64,000 nucleotides of DNA from Campanula takesimana (Eukaryota > Streptophyta > Magnoliopsida > Asterales > Campanulaceae): the NCBI GenBank assembly GCA_026119855.1, contig JAOWBW010000761.1:62001-126000 (forward strand), written 5' to 3'. Below are positions 24,143-36,745 of the stretch, piece by piece. Below the pieces are notes generated by a model that had not been told where the DNA came from, did not search any database, and worked only from the letters and a program-made list of their open reading frames with translations. Position 1 is the stretch's first letter; every line of letters starts with the position of its first letter. Both the position numbers and the translations under genes were made by a program.

Positions 24143-25571
24143 ATGGCCGGTACCCCCATCACTGACTTGGAGACCGCCAAAGCCGTCATCGCACGACTTT
24201 AGCAGCAAGTCAGAGAGCAAGCCGAAATTGCCGCTCGTGAGAGTGATCGTCACGCCAAAGACATAGATACCATCCTGCAAGAGCTCCAAGAACTCAAGAA
24301 GAGTAATAAAAAGTCGAAAACCCCCTCCAAAGACGGGGAGTCCCATGCTAGGAAAAAGAATAAGAGGGATGATGATTCCGACTATGATTCAAATACATCC
24401 GACTCTTCCTCCTCCTCCGATGATGAGGATACTAAGGCAAGTGATAAGAAAAAGAAAGCTAGTGATGACACCAACTTCATCAACTCCGCCACTACTGAGT
24501 TTCTTGAAAAGAGGTTTGCACATCTCGGTCTAGAAAAGGGCTCCATCGTCCCATTTGACCCCAATGCGCTCCGCAAGTCAATCACTAAGCTACCACGAAA
24601 GTTCCGCACTCCTGACATAGCCATGTTTAAAGGCACTACCTGCCCTCGTGTTCATGTTGAAACTTACACTTGGGCCATGCTTCCGATGAAAGTAGATGAC
24701 ACCGTCTTGGCCTAGAGCTTTCCCCAAACTCTAGAGGGGGCAGCGAGGGATTGGTACATGTCTCTCCCCTTATCGACAAGGACCGTACCGTCCCACTAAA
24801 AGAGACCTCGAGCAAATACAACAAGGTACTAATAAGAAATTTGGTGACTTTGTCAAAAGGTGGAGAGCCAAGCTCACCGAGATTGTTGATAGGCCAACTA
24901 CGGACGACCAAATGCACATCTTCCTGAAATCACTCCGTAATGAGTATGAGGACCGCCTCTCCGGTACTTTCTTCCCAAGCTTCTCTGAACTTCATAAATC
25001 CGGTCTTTAACTAGATGACATCTTCAAAAGTAGGAAAGAGGCTAAGAGAGATGGTGGATACCGCTACCCTAACAAAGGTTCTACTAGCAAGGACACATCT
25101 GTCAATGCCATCGCTTTCAATAATCAAGGAAGGAGCAACTATTCCTCCGTCCCTCCACCCAACAAGGAAAAGAAGAAAGAGAGAGTGTACAACAAATTGG
25201 AAGGTATCACTCAAGGAGAACTCTTCGACATACTCGTAGAAGCCGGTAAGGTCGCACCAAGGAAGCCTTCTTCTACTCCAAGGGAACTCCCCCCGAATCA
25301 TGCCCATCAACTCTACTGCAAGTTCCACCAGTTCAGCGGCCATGACACCAATACTTGCAACCACCTCAAAGATGTGATTCAAGATCTCATAGACTCTAAG
25401 AAGCTAGGGGTTCCTAATGTAGTGACAAACCCTCTCCCAACTGCGGGAGGAGGGATCAATGTAATAGAAATAGATAGTGAGAAAGAGGAGACTACTCGCC
25501 TAGTCCCAAATGTGGGCGAGAGTACTCCAAATTTTAATAAAGAAGTTTCTTTCTACTACATGTTGTCTTGA
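24143..25571 (+). pseudogene. Tat-C gag, degenerate
   Basis: Starts at MAGTPITDLE (24143). A coiled-coil-like and Lys/Ser/Asp-rich N-part is followed by the gag core (PFDPNALRKS, then MFKGTTCPRVH, GAARDWY) and a C-terminal CKFHQFSGHDTNTC motif, the zinc-knuckle-like segment usual in Tat gags (about 25315-25360). In-frame TAG at 24200 and 24713, further frame changes near 24780 and 25000, and TGA at 25569 break it. Relatives continue into protease, but no D-T/S/N-G motif follows here. Confidence 0.8.
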
Positions 25572-25622
25572 AATCAAACACTAAGTAAGAACAATGATAA
25601 CTTCATACGCGAGGGGGAAAAC

Positions 25623-26164
25623 TTGCCATACTTCATGTTCCCTGAACCGTGGATGGACCATAGAGGGAAACGCCAGCCGGGCTTTGAAATATTCTGTGAC
25701 TGTGATCCATACTCGCTTGAAACAGAACCGATGCAATTCTCGTGGCTACCTCGAGAATTAGGGGGTACCAAGGCCGAAGCATTCAGTGAGTGGGACTTTG
25801 TGTTGGGAGAAGACCTACTGCGCCAATTTCTCAACCTTTGCAAGCTAGAGGACACTCAAATCAATGCAATAGACAAGGGGGGCGCTCCGAACCAAGACTA
25901 CACCAAGCTCATCGAGAAGAGTGACGAGCCTATCCAGAATTGGTACACAACTAGGGGACCCATAGCAAGTGAAGACTTCCAGACTAAAGAATTAGGATGT
26001 ACTCCCCATCCCCATAGAGAAAGAAAATTTGTAACTCTTACCTTAGAGTCAGATACCGCTACCGATGAGCTCACCCAAGAGGACTTTGTGCCATCGCGGA
26101 ACGTGTATTCCCTTACTTTCTTAATGAAAAAATAGATCTTTCTGAGTATCCTGAGATTGCCAGC
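25623..26164 (+). pseudogene. Tat-C gag-pol linker; protease domain missing
   Basis: The frame contains NWYTTRGPIASEDF, matching the NWSRTTGPLATTDTL stretch that in Tat-1 lies between protease and RT. So this is the post-protease linker. Roughly 1 kb that holds protease in Tat-1 has no counterpart between 25571 and 25623. The linker is cut at 26164 by solo LTR E and resumes at 39827. Confidence 0.65.
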
Positions 26165-26574
26165 TGTAAGTACCCTAATCTGAATTTGACCTACTTTAGA
26201 GGAATTCTTGGTACCATTTAGGGATAAACCAATGGGCTAGGTCCCTAGCCGTACAGCTATGTTGGGCACCCTCAGTCCCTATAAATTCAACCCCATGCTG
26301 ATCATTTTAGGGGGGGGGGAGAAAATGTTTTGTGAGCTGATACTCTGCCAGTTTGAGAGCAGAAAGTGAGTGATACATATATTTGAGTGAAAAGAGAGGA
26401 AGATAGGCCATAACCATCATAGGTGAAGCCTCCTTCTCCCCATCTTCTTCTTCATCTCAAACTCTTTTATTATTGTTCATATTATTGCTCATTCTTGTGT
26501 TATTTCTTATTATTCTTGCAAGCCTTGTCCATTCAAGCACTTTACACTTCATTGAAAGTCTTGTCCATTTCAAG

Positions 26575-26630
<56 letters not shown>

Positions 26631-26824
26631 CAAGTCTTGTCCTCTCAAGCTATATATTATGATTATATATGTATATTGGAACCAAATCATGAGGTGATTC
26701 AAGGTTCCCTTCATGCCTAGTGTGTGATTATGGGATAAAACCTAAGGATGATCATGATTTGTTAAATTTCATATTGATTTGATTCTTGTTTGGCCATGAG
26801 AGTCATGATTGGATGATAACGTTT
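26165..26824 (+). mobile_element. Solo Tat LTR E, first segment
   Basis: It starts TGTAAGTACC, the inverted partner of the end GGATCCTTACA at 39821. It is similar to the Tat-F LTR (reverse complement of 63712-63562 and 45699-45100). A perfect target duplication CCAGC (26160-26164 and 39822-39826) flanks the whole E LTR in Tat-C. It is split by element D at 26825. Confidence 0.9.
26578..26626. repeat. (TA)n microsatellite in solo LTR E
   Basis: About 49 bases of alternating TA. It is absent from the homologous position in the Tat-F LTR, so it expanded after insertion. Confidence 0.95.
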
Positions 26825-27500
26825 TGAACGACATAAACCGACCTGGGTAGGTGGGACCCAAATGATCTGGGCCCATACACCTAGGAGGCCTATACCGAGA
26901 GGCCCATTCACCTGAAGCCTATACTTATAAGCCGACATCGTACAGGCCGAGAAGGCAGACCTTGCCTAGGTCAAGTTCCAAGAAGCCCAATCCCCAGCCG
27001 GCCTCTAGGACGAGCCGAGCTGAATGACGGGCCGAGTTATATCGGAAACTTTCCTTATTCACATGGAGTCCACTTACAGAGTTTGATTACAACTCTAACA
27101 GTGAAGATCCTTATCTAAACAAGGATATCTCTTATACAAGATAACTGGGATACCACTCATCCTTATCCGGAGTCTATCTCCAACGAATACGAGTTCCACA
27201 GTAATTCGGGCTCCCTAGCTTCTCTAACAAGTTAGGACTCATTCACACACGCCTATAAAAACAGGTCCTCACAACAGGAGACGGGTAATGAACTCTTTGG
27301 CTCCAAACTAGTCAATTGATTTCCTTATTCACATATACCACCCATATTCTTACTCTCACGCCGGAGGGCCTTCGCCGGTGAAGCCCCGGCGTAGTTTACG
27401 TTTGTTTATTGTGCGCAGATCCGAACGAGGAAGATCTCATTGCTGGATTTATCCGAACCGCTAGACGGAGGGCTGATTCGACACGTTTTTGGCAGCATCA
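26825..27500 (+). mobile_element. Element D 5' LTR
   Basis: 676 bp, TG...CA. A TATA-like CCTATAAAAA lies near 27250, suggesting the U3/R region. PBS follows. Confidence 0.92.
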
Positions 27501-27503
27501 GTT

Positions 27504-27521
27504 TGGTTCCATTGCCGGGAA
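27504..27521 (+). promoter_or_regulatory. Element D primer binding site, tRNA-Asp-like
   Basis: TGGTTCCATTGCCGGGAA matches the tRNA-Asp-type PBS commonly reported for this branch at about 14 of 18 positions, three bases after the LTR. Confidence 0.6.
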
Positions 27522-27564
27522 GTGTCGTTGGAGAATCTCTGTTCGGAAAACCACAAATTTCCCC

Positions 27565-29257
27565 ATGTCTAGAACTCACGTCGACGGTCGGGAAGCTAGC
27601 ATTACACCAGACACTAATCTCAATCCGCCACCTCCTAACGTGGCAAATGACAATGTTTTGAATCAAGGCCTCCCTCCTCCACCTCAGGGAGGCGGGATGC
27701 ACACCCGTTCCAGAGGGCCGGCGCCTGAAATTGCTCACCAGTATGGACGACGGAGACGAACGACTTCACATCCTCAGCTTACCGAGGCTGGCCCTTCTAG
27801 ACCGGCACCAATTGATCGGAGGGCGTTATTACATCAGAATCTCTCAACCCTTCAGTAACTAGCTGAAGCTCAGAGGGCCCTCCTAGAATTTGATCCTGAC
27901 CACTCCTTGGCACCCTTCACCCAGACCTCTGGCACAAGAGGAGCTTTGGGAGGCAGAGAAAGAAGTGACCGAAGGGGGAACACACGCACTGAGGACATAC
28001 GTCATCAGGAACCGCGTGACGCGCCCCCAGGAGATCGAGCTGCTCCACCAAGCCGACTAGAAGGTCGACTTGGCCCAATTAATCCCGATGGAGGAGATTT
28101 GAGGGATCAAATAAACCGTAAGAGAGAGGAGGAGGCAGAATCTCCAGATGTGAGATTTCTAGGAGAAAGGCGACGATGGCAAAATCAAGATCAAGTCTCG
28201 CCCAGACATGAGCTACCTCGTCATACTCCTCCGAGACGACCTCGTGCTGATCCAGACACAAGTTGTGTTGTTGGAAGGTGCAGAGATAGAGAAAGAGACA
28301 GGCCGAAGCTCCCATCGCAGCTCAGGGTTCAGTGAGCAGATCATATTGGATTTGCAGGAGAGGATGGACAATATAGAGATGAACCAGGGGCAGAGGAAGC
28401 CGAAAACCGACTACGACGCAATGCGTCCGTTTGCTCAGTGGATAAAGGATTCTCCACCCAATCCCCAGTTGAAGCTTCCCCACCTGGACAAGTATTCCGG
28501 TAGTTCATATGCCATGGACCACCTCCAGTCTTTCGAAGGAATGATGGCCTTGGTTTCCAATAAAGACGACGTACTTTGCAAGGCCTTTGCTAGTACATTA
28601 GTTGGAGCAGCCAGGTCTTAGATTATGGACTTAGAGAGAATAAGCATCAACTCCTTTTCCAAATTGAAGTCAAGTTTTCTAGAGTATTTCGCCACTGTCG
28701 GGGCTAGAAAGAAAAGATTGTCGGATCTGGCAAACATAGTTCAGGGAAAGAACGAGTCGACTATGGACTTTTATAATAGGTTCAGAGACTTGGCTGACTC
28801 AATAGAAGAGAGACTTACAGACATGGAAATCATAATGTGCTTCTATAATGGGCAGAGATCAGACGAGCTCACCTATGAATTGTCGGTAAGAGAACCTCTA
28901 ACAAAATCTGAGTTGTACCAGATGGCCTACGCGACAGCCACTGCTGAGGAAAAAAAGAAACTGATGTCCGGATACAGAGATCAAGACCGAGAAGGGGAAC
29001 GTAGGCCACTCACTCCTAACTCGGTCCAGGGTACCAGTGGAAGTGGTAACCGAGGGAAAAACAGAACGAGATCGACCGAGGTCTTTACCCCTCTTACCAA
29101 GCCAATTTCCGAGATCATGAACCTCGTGAATCTCCCAAATCCAAAACCCTTTAAAGATAACCCAAAGTTCCCACGAGACACCAGCAAGTACTGTGCCTAC
29201 CACCAAGATAACGGGCAGGAGACGGATAACTGTTTTACCCTAAAGAAAATACTATAG
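27565..29257 (+). pseudogene. Element D gag
   Basis: Starts MSRTHVDGRE. A Pro/Arg-rich N-terminus is followed by the gag core (FAQWIKDSPPNPQLKLP, then FEGMMAL, GAARS, STMDFYNRFRDLADSIEER) and CAYHQDNGQETDNC near the end. Breaks: TAA at 27856, a frame change near 28330, TAG at 28619, and TAG at 29255 before continuing in frame into protease. The TAG at 28619 falls where relatives have Trp. Confidence 0.85.
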
Positions 29258-30559
29258 AGGTGGGCCGATCAGGGGAAACTAAATGAATACTTAGCAAAGA
29301 AAAACAAAAAACGTCCGAGAGAGGGCGAGGCGGTGGACCGCGAAGACAGACCACCTCGAGCAAAGCTGATCGGAGTAATCAGGGAGGAAATTCCTTCCAA
29401 CACCAAGTTAAAAGAGAAGATCTATGAGCTAAGCAAGGTTTACCATATCCCCCCTTATATTCATAAAGGGGAAGAGGTGATTAGTTTCTCTCCTAACGAG
29501 CTGGCCGGAAACAGGGCCATGAGAGAACAACCGTTGGTCATCACAGGCCGAATCGATAACTGCGAGTCGGAAAGGCTCTTAATAGATTCTGGGGTAGCTA
29601 AAGACGTGCTCTATTACAGAACCTTCAAAGAGATGGAGTTTCCAGACACCATGCTGACCCCTTACAATGGGAGACTAGAAGGATTTACAAATCACAAAGC
29701 CGAGGCTAAGGGAACCGTGGACTTGGTACTAGAAGTCGGTGAGTACCCCTACAAAACATCGGCAACAATCACCTTCATCTTTATGGATTTGGCAAGTGAC
29801 TACCATGCCATCCTCGGCTCTCCTGGTCAGGGAAAACTGGGAATGGTTGCCTCCTTCCCTCACCAAAGGGTGAAATTCCCAACCCCAGAAGGCGTAGGCT
29901 GCGTCCTCATCAACCCCAAACACTTCTTAGAGCACGTGATGAGGTCAAGAAAGGCAAAAACCAAGATGGAAATTGACACTCCAGAAAGAAACATCACTAT
30001 ATCGAAGTCGACCACGGTCACTACATCATCCCCTAACATCGGCGTGATAACGGTAGACATACCTGAGGAATGGGTCATACTGGATGCTGAAAATGCCATG
30101 ACAGAGACCGAGGTGACCTACGGGTTGGAATGATATAGTTGTCTCTCCATGAACACAGCTTCGGACGAGCCGAGTGACTCGGGCCTCGCCCTCGTCCCAA
30201 GCTTGGGGGCCACAATACCCGCCCACATGGATGCCGAGATAGACATACTTCTAGATATGGAGAATTTGAGCCTAGAAGGCAAAGACAAGGAAAAAGTAAA
30301 GCAAATCATCGTGGAAACCTTGGAGTTCAGGGATGGTCCCGAGCTAAGACCAGTCGACCAGTTGGATGAGGTCGTCATCAACCCCGACTACCCAGAACAG
30401 AAGGTACGAATTGGGAAACAACTTTCCCCGGAAGAGAGAAAAGAAATCATCAATCTGCTAAAAGACAACCTAGATGTGTTTACTTGGAAAGTCGAAGACA
30501 TGGTTGGAGTTAAAGAATCCATTGCTCTCCACAAACTAGAGGTGGACAGTTTTTTTTAA
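29258..30559 (+). pseudogene. Element D aspartic protease and linker
   Basis: In the same frame as the end of gag. The protease core shows LLIDSGVAKDVLY (Asp-Ser-Gly active site) and YHAILGSPGQGKL. TGA at 30131 interrupts the linker. The frame ends in a T homopolymer (30550-30558) where it shifts before RT. Confidence 0.85.
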
Positions 30560-31532
30560 ACCCGTCAAGCAAGGAAAAAGGGTCTTTTATATAGATAAAG
30601 AACAGGCAATCCAGACCGAGGTGGATAAATTGATGAAGGCCGGGATCATCCGAGAAGCGACATACCCCGAGTGGCTGGCTAATGTCGTAATGGTGAAAAA
30701 ATAGAACGGCAAGTGGAGAATGTGTGTCGATTTCACAGATCTCAACAAAGCATGCCCCAAGGATAGCTACCCCTACCTAGAATAGACAAGTTGGTCGACT
30801 CCATAGCTGGACACCAAACCTTGAGCTTCTTAGATGCTTATTCTGGTTATCACCAGGTCAAAATGGCTGAGGACGACATCGAAAAGACCACCTTCCAAGC
30901 AGTAGGAGGGATCTATTGTTATGTGATGATGCCTTTTGGACTCAAGAATGCCGGCGCAACTTATCAGAGGATGGTGAACAAGGTGTTCAAATCCCAGATC
31001 GGCCGGAACATGGAAGCCTATATTGACGACATGGTAATAAAAACCAAGTCAGGAAGCCACGTCCCGGACCTGGCGGAGACTATAAAAAATCTGAAAGAAA
31101 ACGACATGAAGCTCAACCCAAGTAAATGTGTTTTCGGGGTCACGGTGGGCAAGTTCCTCGGTTTCATGGTTTCCCAATGAGGCATCGAGGAAAATCCGGA
31201 GAAGATCCAGGCCCTGGTAGACATGAAAGAGCCGACGTGTGTAAAAGAGGTTCAAAGGTTGAACGGCAGGGTGGCCGCCCTGGGAAGATTTATCGCCAAG
31301 TCGGCAGAAAAATCGTTACCTTTCTTCAAGGCCCTGAAAGGAACTAAGGACTTCGAGTGGACCCTAGAATGCTCAGCTTCATTCCAGCGAATAAAAGAAT
31401 ACTTGGGTTCGCCCCCATTGCTTAACAGTCCGATTATGGGAGAAACACTCTCCGTATTCCTTGCGGCAACGGACAGAGCCGTGGAGGCCGTGTTAGTACG
31501 AGAAGATAATGGAATTCAGAAGCCGGTGTAAT
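30560..31532 (+). pseudogene. Element D reverse transcriptase and first (degenerate) RNase H
   Basis: RT begins after the frame change. TAG at 30702 lies just before WRMCVDF and another frame change near 30780 follows. The active site YIDD is at 31019-31030. TGA near 31178 replaces an Arg position, and TAA near 31529 ends the segment. The first RNase H (LSVFLAATDRAVEAVLV) has lost the usual catalytic Asp context, as is normal in the Tat branch. Confidence 0.88.
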
Positions 31533-32680
31533 ATGTAAGTAAAGCATTGTCAGATACCGAGAGCAGGTACTATAATGCCGAGAAAATAGCATATGCCTTG
31601 GTCATTGCTGCCCGAAAACTACGTGCATACTTCTCCGCTCATCCCATCACGGTTTATACCGACACGCCGCTCAGAAAAATACTCCACAAGATGGACAGCT
31701 CGGGCAGATTGCTGAACTGGTCCATTGAGTTAACTAAATTCGACATCACTTACAAGCCAAGGAAGACATTGATGGTGCAGCCTTTGGTTGATTTCCTAGT
31801 TGAGACCGCGTTCTCCAGTGAACATACACCAACCATAAGAAAGAGGAAGTTTCCTATGAACATAGAGCCCTTAGAAGAATTACCTGAGGACTGTTGGATC
31901 TTGTACACAGATGGATCAACAACGAAAGGAAGAAGTGGAGCCGGGGTATATTTAACAAGTCCAGGCGGCAAACATGTGGCCCGTGACTTCATCAGATTTA
32001 AATTCCCAGCTTCAAACAACCAGGTGGAATACGAAGCCTTGATCTTAGGAATAGAAAGGGCTAAGTTCTTTGGTGCGAATAAACTGGTGGCCTACAGTGA
32101 CTCCCAACTAGTGGTAAACCAAGTGAAGGGCCAGTACAACACTGAGAACCACATGCTGACTAAGTATAGGGACCTCGTCCTGAATCTCACTAAGAACTTG
32201 GAGTTCTGGGAAATAAGGCAAGTAGGACGGGAACACAACCTGGAGGCTGACTTGTTGTCAAAGATGGCCACGTCAGAAGAAATCAATCCCCTTATCATCT
32301 ATGCCGACCAACCAGCTTACGAAAGACTTGAAATCCTAATTCTAGATGACGAAGAGATAACCTGGATTGACGATTACAAGGACTACATCGAGAAGGGCAG
32401 GCTACTAGAAGACGAGTTAGAGGCCAAAACGATAAAGAAGAAGACGGCCAGGTACATAGTCTGGAACGACATTCTATATCGAAGGTCATTCTCCAGGCCT
32501 CTCCTAAGATGTGTTTCCCCTAAAGATACCGAGAAACTTCTGGTCGAGGTACATGAAGGAGTTTGGGAAGGACACCCGGGGGCCAGAACCCTTGCTGATA
32601 AAGTAATCACACTTGGTTACTACTGGCCTAACTTAAGAGAAGAAGCCCAAGCCTATGTAAAGAAGTGCGACAAATGCTAG
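31533..32680 (+). pseudogene. Element D second (aRNH) RNase H and integrase zinc finger
   Basis: The aRNH module has all four acidic positions: LYTDGS, QVEYEA, YSDSQLV and LEADLLS. This extra RNase H after a connection region is diagnostic of Tat/Ogre elements. It is followed by the integrase finger H..H (VHEGVWEGHPG) and CDKC, where a TAG at about 32678 stops the frame. Confidence 0.9.
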
Positions 32681-33504
32681 CGCTTCTCGGACCTACCAAA
32701 GGTTCCACCTATAGAACAAAGTCTTATCATACCGACATGGCCGTTTGACATGTGGGGAGTCGCTATTATTGGACCATTCCCCTTGGCAAAGGGGAGCAAC
32801 AAGTTTGTAATTGTAGCGGTCGACTACTTCACCAAGTGGGTGGAGGCTAAGCCCTTGGCTAAAATCACAAAGGAGAACGCCATCAACTTCATCCATGACT
32901 ATATATGGTGTTGGTTCGGCGTCCCACATTCCATCGGGACCGACAACGGACTCCAGTTCTCTGACGCTTTCACCGAAGAATTAAACAGACTAGGAGTCAA
33001 ACACAAAAAGTCATCGGTCAGTCATCCTCACGGTAACGGACAAGCCGAGGCAGCAAACAAATTAATACTGAAAGCCCTAACTAAGAGCTTAGAAGGAAGT
33101 CAAGGAAAGTGGCTGGACGACCTCCCCCTCGCTTTATGGGCAGTTCGTACAACCACTCGGGGGCCAACTGGGGAGACTCCTTTTGCATTAACTTACGGAT
33201 CAGAAGCTATGGCTCCAGCCGAGATGGCCTTACCTCTTCAGGGTGTCCAATTATGATGAGGTGGTCAATGAATACAAGCGACTCCTAGACCTAGACCTAG
33301 TTGAAGCAAAAAGGCTGACAGCTCAACTCAGAATGATCAATTATAAGCAAAAGACCAAGGCCTACCAAACTCTCTCCAAATTGGGAAGGTCCCTACATTG
33401 TTACTCACGTTATCAGAGAAGGAACCTACATGCTCAAAACTCCAGAAGGAAAAGAGCTTAAACACCCATGGCATTCGGAGAACTTGAGGAAATACTATCA
33501 GTAA
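32681..33504 (+). pseudogene. Element D integrase core, catalytic Asp replaced
   Basis: The core reads on in the same frame (WPFDMWGVAIIGPF). The first catalytic Asp is Ala (codon 32762-32764), while the second Asp (GTDNGLQF) and Glu (GQAEAANK) remain. Frame changes near 33240 and 33390 break the C-terminal part, which ends HSENLRKYYQ at 33504. The element could not now supply its own integrase. Confidence 0.85.
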
Positions 33505-34378
33505 CTCCTCGGCATCCTATCTATCTTTTTTGATTTCTAAGATTAGTTTTCGGTCTCTAGTTCATAGCATTTATCAAATTAGTCATTCCTTTATTATTAT
33601 CAATAAAGTTTTCCTTTTTACAACTTTGAGTCTCAAGCACGGTCCAAGCATCACTTAGCAATGCCGAGATATTCATTTCGAGTTAAGAATAACGTCACGA
33701 ATCAAGACAATTAGAACCTAACTCTGTCGACTAATGCTCTCAAATTTGGGTTAAGATTATTACATCTAGTTCCCACGACAATTTGAGACTAGCCAAGAAG
33801 TTAGTCCTTATAAACCGAGCTCCTAACGCTCGTCACAGCCATAACGGTGAACGACCATGGCCTACAAACATAGCCTATCTCGGCTACATTAAAACCTAAT
33901 TCTGCCGGTTAGTGCTCTCAAATTTGGATTAAGATCAATACATCCAGTTCCCACGGCAATTTGAGACTAACCACGAATTAGTTCTTACAAACCGAGCTCC
34001 TAACGCTCGTCACGACCATAACGGTGAACGACCACGGCCTACAACATGGCCTAAACTAGCTGCCATATCTCATCATTTCAGTCAGTTAAAACATATCAAA
34101 CCGAGATAAAGTAACATGAACAAGTGACGAGATAACACTTAACTACGCAACAAGTTAAGGAAACAAGGGCTAATTTATACCTCAAATCGAGGTAGGACAA
34201 TCCCTACAAATAACGAGTGTTTACGCCCCCAGACTATGCTGGGCCCGGGCAGTTAGATACTTACAAAAAGAAAAACAGATTGTTTCAAGCCAAACCGGCT
34301 CGCGGGTAAAAGATAAAAATTGTATCAGGTCACACCAGACCTACATCAACTGATAGTTTATGAAACTCATGGAGCCTA
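33505..34378. other. Element D 3' non-coding region
   Basis: No supportable ORF. It contains the 178-bp tandem dimer and then sequence leading to the end of the antisense gene. Confidence 0.7.
33712..34055. repeat. 178-bp tandem dimer in element D
   Basis: CTCTCAAATTTGG starts at 33737 and 33915 (period 178). The unit ends with CGAGCTCCTAACGCTCGTCAC and TAACGGTGAACGACCA blocks in both copies. Confidence 0.88.
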
Positions 34379-36745
34379 CTACTCCTCCTCTTCATCTTCT
34401 TCATCATCGAAGCCCAACTCTTCCTTGAAACGCTCCACCAAAGCATAAAAGTTGTTGGGGTCCACCGGGGGAACGCTCCAGGATGGCCTCTCGTCAGCCT
34501 CATTGTTCTGAGCTATCAACCCTAAAGTCTTCTCGGAATAAGGGATCACGGAGTGAGCGGCGCGGGCCTCGACACTATACGCGTCGTTTAGTAAAAGGCG
34601 AGCCAGTTTCTCAACAGGGACGTCCACCTCAGGATCAATGTAGAGCTGGCGAGCTGCGTGCGTATAGCCATCGACATAAATAGTTTTCACCTGGTCGTCA
34701 ATGATCGATGGCATCACGGTACATTGAAAGTTCAACACAGCAGCCTTCTCCTTAGCCGGAATACTCTCTTCCAGCTATTGAAACTTCATCTCCACCTCCT
34801 CCTTCTCCTTGGCTAACAGGGCGGCACTCGCCCTCTCCTTCTCAATCTCCTCCCTGAGTAACTTGGCCTCCTCTTCAAACTGCCTTGCAACGGCCTTCTG
34901 TTTCTCTATCTTGGCCTCGGCATCCCCCACAGCTTTAACCCTCTCGGCATGAGCCAGTTTGGCGCTTTCGCGTGCTTTATTGACCAACTCCACAGTTTGG
35001 CCTAGCTTCACTTGGGCTCGGAACGCCTTGCCTTCCAGATCGGCCATCTTCTTGCCTACTCCAGCCCATTGCTCCGCCTTATGTTTGGCAAGGGTAGCAA
35101 GATGAACGAGGAAATTGAAATCAATTACGGGAACATAGAGCAATCAGAAAAAAAAACAAGTTAATACGTTACCTCGGCGATAATGAGCCCCTTGCGTTCA
35201 GCCATGTTGGCATAAGTAGGCGGCATGGAATCCAATCCTCGCAAAAGGTCCACATCAAAAGCCCGTTCCAAAATTGGTCGGCCAAGTCTCAATATTAGAC
35301 CAGATCGAGCAGTAACATCCAAGGGACTCACCGCCATCTCCTCCACCTATATCCTCAAAAACTGTTTCAGCAGCCTGGTCCGGCTCCGGAGCACCCGTCG
35401 TTGCCGCTGCACCACTAGCCTGTACCTCAGCTCGTCCTCCGACAGCAACATCAATTGTAAGGAGCAGGCCGGCTTCCTTGGTGATCAAAACCTCCTGCCG
35501 AGCTCCCATATCGGCATGCCTCTTGGAGCGCCCCGAAGCCTTTGATTTCAGCCTTCTCTTGTTCAGAAGCTTATTGGGGTCAGAGGAATACGCACGGGCC
35601 AACTCTCTCTCCTTCTCCATGGTCAAATCTAACAATCATAAAGATAAGAGTTAGAAGCTGAACACAAGGTTATCATAGTATGAATAGAAATGACGAGATC
35701 AGGAGTTTACATCCAACAACTTTTCGGACTTTCAGGCAAGCCTCGTCCTGAGTGCGGCAAATATCACAATCCTTGATAAAAACAAAATCAGGATGAATAA
35801 CCCAATCTGGGTAATGATTGCCCTTAACTATGGGCACCATGACATTCACACCGGCCCACGGTCCCGGCATAATACCAATTTGGACGTAGTAGCCGTGGTT
35901 GTTTTCTAAGGCCGACCATTCCAACTGCTGCACCGAGGCAAACTCTGTTAACCTTTGGACTAAGGCATCGCTCCATAGGGCCATGTAACATGTTTCAGGA
36001 TCCTTGGGAATGCTTGTCGGAATGGGAAACTCCCAGCCATGATGGCTCTCGACTTTGATAACGTGATTATTCCAACCTGACACTTTACTGACCGAACTGG
36101 AGATCGGAGCGATAATTTTGGGCCTCCTTTGTCTACTCCTCAGAGTCAACACGCAAGTGTTTTTGTTAAAGCTTCCCTAAAAAACAGGTAAAAGGCCCAG
36201 GGACATGGCTCGAAACACAAGCTTCGGCATAGAGTAATAAAGGATGTAAGGTACCTAACTGCGTTGGCACCTAGCATGGCGGGGACGGCCTGCCAATCCT
36301 CTAGGAATTCACAAATGAAGGGGTCAAGGGGTAAATGGAGCCCTAGATCAAATTGCTTAAAAAATAATGCAACCTCGGTGTGGTTCAAATAAAAGGAAGC
36401 CTTTTCCTCACTAGTACTCAAAGGGGAAGCACGCTGATACACCAGATCGTAATCTTCACGGGAAATCCTACAGGTATCATGAAGATACTCGATCATCTCA
36501 TCTCCGGCCTTGGGTTGCTTCGGCCTGGTAGACGCTACCGCTTTCCCCCTCCGACTGGCATTCCTTCGACCCCGACGTCTATTGACAGGCCATTTCACGG
36601 TGCCATTAAAAGCCCTGTGTGTTACAAGGAATTTTCTAATTTTGCTCAAAGCCAATAAAAACCAGGGCCCATCCGTTATCTGGTAAATCCTACGGTTCGT
36701 TTTATGGAAGCCCAGACGGACTAAGGACGAACAATCAAAAGACAT
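34379..36745 (-). pseudogene. Element D antisense gene, multi-exon, Transposase_28-like with coiled coil
   Basis: Runs opposite to gag-pol. From the 5' end (36745): a short N-part, a basic patch, and a domain with HLPLDPFICEFLEDW and GANAVRYLTSFITLC (36146-36500), resembling the 'putative gypsy-type transposon' family (Pfam PF04195). A region with WHE/GYYVQIG-type residues follows (35673-36152), then a Ser/Arg-rich linker (35255-35640), a long heptad-rich coiled coil (34775-35143), and an acidic tail ending in DDEEDEEEE at 34379. Intron-like joints with GT...AG borders lie near 35710-35637 and 35175-35110. A TAG at 34775 splits the coiled coil in frame. Function unknown; antisense ORFs of this kind are known in Tat elements. 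Confidence 0.6.
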
